A stretch of 7,872 nt of DNA from Bacillota bacterium. GTDB taxonomy: Bacteria; Bacillota; Clostridia; Clostridiales; Clostridiaceae. The stretch is from contig JAFADP010000152.1 of the NCBI GenBank assembly GCA_023424785.1, forward strand, positions 1 to 7,872, in the 5' to 3' direction. A program made the translations under genes and the position numbers. The notes below the pieces were generated by a model. That model ran no database searches, was not told the DNA's origin, and saw nothing but the letters and a program-made list of their open reading frames with translations. Positions 1 through 4,888 of this stretch are shown in pieces; positions within the stretch are counted from its first letter, which is position 1; each line of letters begins with the position of its first letter.

Positions 1-46
1 TAATCTTCCTATTAATTATTTCATAGAAATTAATAAAATGAAACTT

Positions 47-77
47 ATTCAGTAGGAGTTTTTATCTCCTACTGAAT
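47..77. terminator. Perfect 12-bp hairpin, terminator-like
   Basis: Positions 47-58 (ATTCAGTAGGAG) and 66-77 (CTCCTACTGAAT) are exact reverse complements around a 7-base loop, so this is a strong hairpin. On the + strand only three T residues follow the stem, which is weak for an intrinsic terminator. On the - strand the stem is followed by a moderately T-rich stretch (complement of 46-30). It may end a gene lying left of the window, act in both directions, or be the first stem of the pnuC leader. The hairpin itself is certain; its role is not. Confidence 0.5.
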
Positions 78-90
78 TTAGCTGAGTTAA

Positions 91-172
91 TCTAGGGTCG
101 TGTCCGTTGTTAGCTCCCTGTTATATAGAACAAGGGAGTGTTACAACGGCTAGACATCAGACAAAAGGGGAG
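91..172 (+). promoter_or_regulatory. Structured pnuC leader RNA, candidate riboswitch
   Basis: Three nested helices can be drawn. TCTAG 91-95 pairs with CTAGA 150-154; CCGTTGT 104-110 pairs with ACAACGG 143-149; CTCCCT 114-119 pairs with AGGGAG 133-138, extended by GTT 120-122 with AAC 129-131 around a bulged A132. An unpaired 8-base stretch, 96-103, lies on the 5' side between the outer two helices, and a TA(G)/TGTT internal loop lies above the second. The pnuC ribosome binding site AGGGGAG (166-172) follows 11 bases after the structure. CTCCCT 114-119 can also pair with GGGGAG 167-172 (five Watson-Crick pairs and one G-U), which would hide that site. I could not match it to the TPP, ZTP, T-box or tetrahydrofolate patterns I know. 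An NAD+-II (pnuC motif) relation is possible but I cannot confirm it. The pairing is seen; a ligand is inferred from the downstream genes. Confidence 0.5.
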
Positions 173-176
173 AAAT

Positions 177-872
177 ATGGGGAAAATAAGTAATTTTATT
201 AAAAATGAATTATATGGATGGAAGGCTGTAGAAATACTATGGTTAGTTTTTTCTACATTAGTTATTTTGAGTTTATCAATTTATTGGGGTGAAAATTTAA
301 TAGGTATTATTGCAGCTATTACAGGGATTTTTTGTGTAATATTAACAGGTAAAGGAAAGATGTCATCATATATTTTTGGGACAGTAAATACTCTGTTATA
401 TGCTTATATAGCATTAGGTGCAAAATATTATGGTGAAGTTATGCTTAACATAATATATTATTTGCCAATGAATTTTGTTGGATTTTTTATGTGGAGTAAA
501 TACATAAATTCAGAAACTCAAGAAGTTGAAAAAAGAAAATTACATATAAAAAATCAATTAATAATTTTAGTTTTATGTTGTGTTTGTATTTATGGTTATG
601 GATTAGTATTGAAAAAGTTAGGTGGAAACCTTCCTTTTGTAGATAGTATGAGTACAGTATTATCTATATTTGCTCAAATTTTATGTGTAAAAAGATATAT
701 GGAGCAATGGGTATTATGGATTGTAGTAGATGTAGTTACAGTTATAATGTGGGCAATAGCCTTTATGAATGGTGGAGAAAGTATAGCTACATTAATTATG
801 TGGAGTATATATTTATTAAATGCTATATTTATGTTTGTAAAGTGGTATAAAGAAGGTAAGGCAAGAGAGTAG
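177..872 (+). CDS. pnuC: PnuC-family nicotinamide riboside transporter
   Basis: This is a 231-residue inner membrane protein that should carry nicotinamide riboside, the vitamin B3 nucleoside, into the cell by facilitated diffusion; phosphorylation inside then traps it. About seven hydrophobic segments are visible, near residues 18-37, 41-57, 63-80, 88-107, 127-145, 158-197 (two helices) and 202-222. Family-like motifs include NTLLYAYIA (71-79), KYYGEVMLNIIYYLPM (83-98) and QWVLWIVVD (177-185), whose aromatic residues line the substrate path in known PnuC proteins. Length is normal for the family. ATG 177 is chosen because AGGGGAG (166-172) precedes it by four bases; the in-frame GTG at 138 would add 13 residues encoded by the leader hairpin. 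The next gene, 11 bases downstream, supplies the matching kinase and adenylyltransferase. The substrate call rests on family and neighbour; thiamine or riboflavin relatives (PnuT, PnuX) are less likely here. Confidence 0.93.
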   Translation: MGKISNFIKNELYGWKAVEILWLVFSTLVILSLSIYWGENLIGIIAAITGIFCVILTGKGKMSSYIFGTVNTLLYAYIALGAKYYGEVMLNIIYYLPMNFVGFFMWSKYINSETQEVEKRKLHIKNQLIILVLCCVCIYGYGLVLKKLGGNLPFVDSMSTVLSIFAQILCVKRYMEQWVLWIVVDVVTVIMWAIAFMNGGESIATLIMWSIYLLNAIFMFVKWYKEGKARE

Positions 873-883
873 GTGGTGAGAGT

Positions 884-1885
884 ATGCATAATGTTGGAAT
901 GTATGGCGGGTCATTTAATCCATTGCATCAAGGACATATTAATTGTATTATACAAGCAGCTAATATGTGCAAGGAGCTACATATTATTTTAAGTGTTGGA
1001 GTTAATAGAGAAGAAATTGATGTTAGAGTTAGATATAGATGGCTTTATACTGTTACAAAGCACATTGGCAATATAAAAATTCATTTACTTAAAGATGAAG
1101 CTAAAACTAAAGCAGATTATACTGAAGAATATTGGGAAGATGATTCTTTAAAAGTAAAAGAGGTGATTGGTAAAAAAATTGATGTTGTCTTTTGTGGTGA
1201 TGATTATAGTGATGAAAGCTTTTATAAAAAATGTTATAAGGATAGTGAAATATATTATTTTAAAAGAGATGATATAAGTTCAACAAAGATAAGATCTAAC
1301 CCTTATAAATATTGGCATATGATACCTAATGTAGTAAGGCCTTATTATGTAAAGAAGGTTTTAATTATTGGTGGAGAAAGTGCAGGAAAATCAACTCTTA
1401 CAATTAATTTAGCAAATTACTATAATACTAATTTTGTAGAAGAGGTTGGAAGGGAATTATCAGAAAAATCAGGTACTGATAAGTTAATGATTTCAGAGGA
1501 TTTTACAGAAATATTACTTAGACATAAAATAAAGGAAATGGAAAGTATAGAAAATAGTAATAAGCTACTATTTATTGATACAGATTGTTTAATAACAAAG
1601 TTTTATATGGACTTTTTAGAGGATAAGGAAGAAAATAATAAACTATTAGCAGATGCTATAAGCAATTTAAATAGTTATGATTTAGTATTATTTTTAGAAC
1701 CAGATGTGGAGTTTGTACAAGATGGTACAAGAAATGTAGAAATTCAAGAAAATAGAGAGCTATATAGTAATGCAATAAAAGAAATATTCTCTGAAAAGAA
1801 AATTAAATATGAGATAATTTGTGGAAATTATCAAGAAAGATTCACAAAATCAATATTATTAATAGATAAATTAATGGAAAAATAG
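884..1885 (+). CDS. nadR: NadR-type NMN adenylyltransferase / ribosylnicotinamide kinase
   Basis: This 333-residue cytoplasmic enzyme should perform two steps of NAD salvage: ATP-dependent phosphorylation of nicotinamide riboside to NMN, then adenylation of NMN to NAD. Residues 1-150 form a nucleotidyltransferase domain with GSFNPLHQGH (9-18, containing the HxGH ATP site) and ISSTKIR (131-137). Residues 157-333 form a P-loop kinase domain with Walker A GGESAGKST (163-171), a FIDTD Walker B-like strand (230-234) and a lid-like EPDVEFVQDGTRN (272-284), all closely resembling NadR kinase motifs. The helix-turn-helix domain that makes enterobacterial NadR a repressor is absent; the protein begins directly at the catalytic domain, so it is probably enzyme only. 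ATG 884 has AGGTGGTGAG (871-880) immediately upstream. The 11-base gap after pnuC implies one transcript, with uptake and trapping coupled. Confidence 0.93.
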   Translation: MHNVGMYGGSFNPLHQGHINCIIQAANMCKELHIILSVGVNREEIDVRVRYRWLYTVTKHIGNIKIHLLKDEAKTKADYTEEYWEDDSLKVKEVIGKKIDVVFCGDDYSDESFYKKCYKDSEIYYFKRDDISSTKIRSNPYKYWHMIPNVVRPYYVKKVLIIGGESAGKSTLTINLANYYNTNFVEEVGRELSEKSGTDKLMISEDFTEILLRHKIKEMESIENSNKLLFIDTDCLITKFYMDFLEDKEENNKLLADAISNLNSYDLVLFLEPDVEFVQDGTRNVEIQENRELYSNAIKEIFSEKKIKYEIICGNYQERFTKSILLIDKLMEK

Positions 1886-1915
1886 AGAGGTGGAAATGCA
1901 CCTCTTTATTTTTTT
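1886..1915 (+). terminator. Intrinsic terminator of pnuC-nadR
   Basis: AGAGGTG (1886-1892) and CACCTCT (1899-1905) form a perfect 7-bp stem with a 6-base loop, followed by TTTATTTTTTT. It begins on the base after the nadR stop codon. This is a textbook rho-independent terminator and separates the NAD salvage unit from the two-component system. Confidence 0.92.
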
Positions 1916-2020
1916 GCAGAAAACAAATTTTAACTCAAAATGTTTATATAAGAATTACAATTTAATAACATATTTAAAATAATAGGTCGAGTTGTTTTAA
2001 AGTAAAATAATTAGAAAATA

Positions 2021-2029
2021 TGTTATAAT
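2021..2029 (+). promoter_or_regulatory. Extended -10 promoter for the two-component operon
   Basis: TGT followed by TATAAT (2024-2029) is a consensus extended -10 element. No good -35 hexamer lies 16-18 bases upstream, which extended -10 promoters tolerate. Transcription would start near 2036 and give a leader of about 23 bases ending in AGGAGG (2046-2051), seven bases before the regulator's ATG. A second TATAAT (2038-2043) is too close to the ribosome binding site to be useful. Confidence 0.7.
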
Positions 2030-2058
2030 TACCATAATATAATCTAGGAGGAATAAAA

Positions 2059-2748
2059 ATGCATTATGAATGTCTTATAGTAGATGATGAAATAGAACTT
2101 GCTAAAGCAACCTGTGAATATTTTGAGTTATTTGATTTATCTGCTACCTATGTTTCTTCATCAAAAGAGTGTGAAGAGTTTTTAGAAAGAAATGAAGTAG
2201 ATTTATTGTTATTAGATATTAATCTTAAAGAGGAAAGTGGATTTTTACTTTGTAAGAAAATAAGAGAAACATCTAATATTCCTATTTTATTTATAAGTGC
2301 AAGACAAAGTGATGAAGATATTTTAGTTGCCCTTAATATTGGTGGAGATGATTATATAAAAAAACCATACACATTAAGTATTTTACTTGCAAAGGTTAAA
2401 ATAATGCTAAAACGTATGAAGGTTACAGAAAAAACTATAGATATTAATAAAAATAATGAAAGTAAAGATGGAATACAAATAGATTACAATACTATGAGTG
2501 TTAAAGTTTTAGGAAAAGAAGTAGTTTTAAAAGCTAAAGAGTTTAAATTATTTTCTTATTTATATGAGAATAAAAATAAAATTATTACTAAGGATGTTTT
2601 GTTTTCGGCAGTATGGGGAGATTCATTTTTTAGTGATGGTACTTTAAATGTACATATAAGAAAGTTAAGAGAAAAGTTAGAGGAAAATCCTAATAAGCCT
2701 AAAATAATTAAAACTATATGGGGAACGGGGTATATGTTAGAAATATGA
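2059..2748 (+). CDS. OmpR/PhoB-family response regulator
   Basis: This 229-residue cytoplasmic transcription factor is the output half of a two-component system with the overlapping kinase gene. Residues 1-120 form a receiver domain: acidic pocket D9-D10-E11, phospho-accepting D53 in LLLLDINL, switch S80 in FISA, and K102 in the KKP motif. Residues 120-138 are a linker rich in K, N and E. Residues 139-229 form a winged-helix DNA-binding domain, with recognition helix region DGTLNVHIRKLREKL (193-207) and the closing hairpin TIWGTGYMLE. All key residues are present and the length is standard. AGGAGG seven bases upstream fixes the start. OmpR-family dimers bind direct repeats about one helical turn apart, which matches the 11-base repeats at 4034-4088; that target is inferred from layout. 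Which signal it answers cannot be read here. Confidence 0.95.
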   Translation: MHYECLIVDDEIELAKATCEYFELFDLSATYVSSSKECEEFLERNEVDLLLLDINLKEESGFLLCKKIRETSNIPILFISARQSDEDILVALNIGGDDYIKKPYTLSILLAKVKIMLKRMKVTEKTIDINKNNESKDGIQIDYNTMSVKVLGKEVVLKAKEFKLFSYLYENKNKIITKDVLFSAVWGDSFFSDGTLNVHIRKLREKLEENPNKPKIIKTIWGTGYMLEI

Positions 2749-4028
2749 AACTAAGGTATTATTGTATTCTTATATGTATTATTTTAATTGGAGGTTATGC
2801 TTATTCTATTAAGTATATTAATGAAGAGAAAAATCTTACAATTAATATGGTTGAAGTAAATGATAAGCTTAAGGAAGTTGAGGAAGAAATAAAGGAAAGA
2901 GGTGAGGATTTAGAAGCTATAAATGTAGAGGATTTAGAAAATAAGTATAAATGTGAAATCTTATTTTTAAGTAATGATAAATATGAAGAAGAGATTTCAG
3001 AGGCATTAAAAAATAATAAATTAATTATTGATCTTATTATTAATGAAGATTATATAGGGAAATTAATTTTTGATGGACAATCAGCTAAGCTTAATAAAAT
3101 TTATAAGAATATAGAGTATAAGTTGGCAATAACATACATTATTATTTTAATAATAGCTATAGGAGTTATTTTTCTTATTTTTATAAATTATATTTATCCA
3201 TTTAATAGGTTACAAAAATTTGCATTACATATATCAAAAGGAGATTTAGATATTCCATTGCCAATGACAAAAAACAATTACTTTGGAGCATTTACTGAAA
3301 GCTTTGATATTATGAGAGAAGAATTAAAGAAGGCTAGACATGGAGAATACATGGCTAATATAAGCAAAAAAGAACTTATAGCATCTTTATCACATGATAT
3401 TAAAACTCCTGTTGCTACTATTAAAGCTATTTGTGAAATTTTATTAATACAGGTAAAAGAACAAAAGGTAAAGGACAAGATTGTAGTAATTGACCAAAAA
3501 GCAAATATAATTGATTCATTAATTACAGATATGTTCCATTCAACTTTAGATGATCTTTTAATGTTAAAGACTAATGCTTCTGAAGAATTATCTACAGTTT
3601 TAATGCCAATGTTTGAAGAGATAAATCATTATGGATTAATTAAATTTAAAAATTCTATACCAGAGTGTTTAGTTTATATTGATAAATTAAGGATAAATCA
3701 AGTTATTGATAATATTATTAATAACTCATATAAGTATGCAAATACTAATATTTATGTTTCTTTTTATGATAATTTAACTTTTACAGATGGCGAGGGAAAA
3801 AATATTAATGCTATTAAAATTAGAATTAAAGATGAAGGGAAAAATATTTCAGAAGAGGACTTACCATACCTTATAGAAAAGTTTTATAGAGGTGAAAATT
3901 CTAAAGGGAAGGAAGGGAGTGGATTAGGACTTTATTTAGCTAATCAATTTATGGAGCAAATGGAAGGGAGCTTATGCTACTTTATTGAAGATGGATTTGT
4001 AGTTGAATTATTAATTCGTAAAGTATAA
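2745..4028 (+). CDS. Membrane-bound sensor histidine kinase
   Basis: This 427-residue sensor kinase should autophosphorylate and pass phosphate to D53 of the upstream regulator. From the chosen start it shows a first membrane helix (about 5-22), an extracytoplasmic region of about 100 residues rich in E and K, a second helix (about 127-150), a HAMP-like linker, the phosphoacceptor box SLSHDIKTP with H217, an N box near 321-331 (DNIINNSYKYA), and the ATP-binding G1 (DEGKN, 363-367), F (EKFYR) and G2 (GSGLGL, 391-396) boxes. G1 has N where the second G of DxGxG is usual. The ATG at 2745 overlaps the regulator's stop as ATGA, a common coupled start; an in-frame ATG at 2718 has no ribosome binding site and would add nine residues before the helix. 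The sizeable outer domain differs from the short loop of BceS-type kinases, suggesting it senses a ligand or stress directly. Confidence 0.94.
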   Translation: MKLRYYCILICIILIGGYAYSIKYINEEKNLTINMVEVNDKLKEVEEEIKERGEDLEAINVEDLENKYKCEILFLSNDKYEEEISEALKNNKLIIDLIINEDYIGKLIFDGQSAKLNKIYKNIEYKLAITYIIILIIAIGVIFLIFINYIYPFNRLQKFALHISKGDLDIPLPMTKNNYFGAFTESFDIMREELKKARHGEYMANISKKELIASLSHDIKTPVATIKAICEILLIQVKEQKVKDKIVVIDQKANIIDSLITDMFHSTLDDLLMLKTNASEELSTVLMPMFEEINHYGLIKFKNSIPECLVYIDKLRINQVIDNIINNSYKYANTNIYVSFYDNLTFTDGEGKNINAIKIRIKDEGKNISEEDLPYLIEKFYRGENSKGKEGSGLGLYLANQFMEQMEGSLCYFIEDGFVVELLIRKV

Positions 4029-4033
4029 ATCAT

Positions 4034-4088
4034 TTAAGAATTAGTTAAGAATTAGACTAGAATTAGAAAAAGATTTATTTAGAATTCA
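4034..4088 (+). repeat. Phased 11-base direct repeats, likely regulator operator
   Basis: TTAAGAATTAG occurs twice back to back (4034-4044, 4045-4055). A third unit, ACTAGAATTAG (4056-4066), matches 8 of 11. A degenerate unit (4067-4077) matches 5 of 11, and TTTAGAATTCA (4078-4088) again matches 8 of 11, exactly four periods from the first. Read as TTAAGA-N5 units, this resembles the arrangement of PhoB/PhoP boxes bound by OmpR-family regulators on one DNA face. The array ends two bases before an extended -10, so bound regulator would cover the -35 region as an activator does. The repeats are seen; binding by the adjacent regulator is inferred. Confidence 0.72.
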
Positions 4089-4114
4089 TTTGGTAAAATA
4101 ATATTATCAAATGA
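4086..4114 (+). promoter_or_regulatory. Extended -10 promoter within an 11-bp palindrome
   Basis: TGG followed by TAAAAT (4094-4099) fits an extended -10 for the ABC genes, with no clear -35, as expected of an activator-dependent promoter. The same bases lie in a dyad: TCATTTGGTAA (4086-4096) and TTATCAAATGA (4104-4114) are complementary except for one G-T position, around a 7-base spacer. It could be a second operator over the -10 or, in read-through RNA from the kinase gene, a hairpin ending at the ribosome binding site GAGGGG (4113-4118). The promoter call is moderate; the dyad is certain. Confidence 0.5.
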
Positions 4115-4131
4115 GGGGATGTGGAATAATT

Positions 4132-4887
4132 ATGAAAACAATATTGAAAGCAACTGATTTGTGTAAATCATTCTCAAATGGTTCAACACAACAGCATGTA
4201 TTAAAAAACTTAAATATTTCAATATATGAAGGGGATTTTACTATTATTATGGGAAGTTCAGGTTCTGGTAAATCTACATTATTATATAGTTTATCAGGAA
4301 TGGACAAGCCTACTCTTGGAAGTATTAAATATGGAGATGAAGAAATATCAAAATACTCTAATGATAAGTTAGCATTATTTCGTAGAAAGCATTGTGGGTT
4401 TGTATTTCAACAAAATTATTTAAATGATACTATGACGGTTATGGATAATATTTTAGTAACTGCATTACTTAATACAAAAAACAAAAAAGATATTTATAAA
4501 AAGGCTTGTAGCTTGTTAAGTAAGGTTGGATTAAATGAAGAGTGTTACAATAAATATCCAACTCAATTATCAGGAGGAGAAGCTCAAAGAGTAGCTATTG
4601 TAAGAGCAATTATTAGTAATCCAGAGCTTGTTTTTGCAGATGAGCCAACAGGTGCTTTAAATTCTACTAATACAGTTAATGTTTTAAATGTACTTACTGA
4701 AATTAATAAGCAAGGACAAAGTATTGTTATGGTTACTCATGATATTAAAAGTGCAAGAAGAGGAAATCGTATTTTATATTTACAAGATGGAGTTATTGTT
4801 GAAGAATTACGACTTAATGCTTATAAACCAGATGATAAGGAAAGACATGAGAAAATAAGCACATTTTTAAAGAAAATGGGGTGGTAA
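4132..4887 (+). CDS. ABC transporter ATPase (MacB/LolD/BceA type)
   Basis: This 251-residue cytoplasmic ATPase should power the permease encoded next. It carries every ABC motif: Walker A GSSGSGKST (41-49), Q loop FVFQQN (91-96), signature LSGGEAQRVAI (146-156), Walker B with catalytic glutamate LVFADEPTGALN (166-177) and the H loop VTHD (201-204). The sequence style (FxxxGSSGSGKSTLL, ADEPTGALN) is that of the family partnering FtsX-like permeases in lipoprotein extraction, peptide resistance and peptide export. I chose ATG 4132 over the in-frame ATG 4111 because the latter's first codons are themselves the ribosome binding site (GAGGGG, 4113-4118), and ATKxx-type family N-termini begin near MKTILKATDL. 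Spacing of 13 bases is long but acceptable. It is preceded by the repeats and promoter described above, so it is probably controlled by the upstream two-component system. Confidence 0.95.
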   Translation: MKTILKATDLCKSFSNGSTQQHVLKNLNISIYEGDFTIIMGSSGSGKSTLLYSLSGMDKPTLGSIKYGDEEISKYSNDKLALFRRKHCGFVFQQNYLNDTMTVMDNILVTALLNTKNKKDIYKKACSLLSKVGLNEECYNKYPTQLSGGEAQRVAIVRAIISNPELVFADEPTGALNSTNTVNVLNVLTEINKQGQSIVMVTHDIKSARRGNRILYLQDGVIVEELRLNAYKPDDKERHEKISTFLKKMGW

Positions 4888-4888
4888 T

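Noticed and set aside
12..39. Possible pnuC promoter, TTAATT (12-17) and TAAAAT (34-39)
   Set aside because: The -35 matches consensus poorly and any AT-rich stretch offers similar hexamers; not enough to list as a feature.
81..160. TPP, ZTP or T-box riboswitch upstream of pnuC
   Set aside because: CTGAG (82-86) and GGGTCGTG (95-102) recall parts of TPP and ZTP RNAs, but the rest of each conserved core is missing, and there is no T-box sequence.
138..176. GTG at 138 as the start of pnuC, adding 13 residues
   Set aside because: These bases form the 3' half of the leader hairpin, the added residues are unlike PnuC N-termini, and ATG 177 has a strong ribosome binding site four bases upstream.
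674..889. Antisense open frames, here and at 3278-3478, 4107-4307, 5806-6033 and 7401-7628
   Set aside because: All lie opposite confident genes, lack ribosome binding sites and have shadow-like composition rich in S, T, I and N.
1925..1939. ATTTT/AAAAT short inverted repeat in the gap before the regulator
   Set aside because: A five-base arm made only of A and T is expected by chance in this composition.
2718..2744. ATG 2718 as the start of the histidine kinase
   Set aside because: It has no ribosome binding site; the ATGA overlap at 2745 places the start directly before the first membrane helix and is typical of such gene pairs.
4111..4131. ATG 4111 as the start of the ABC ATPase
   Set aside because: The codons after it are the GAGGGG ribosome binding site, and the added residues do not resemble the family N-terminus.
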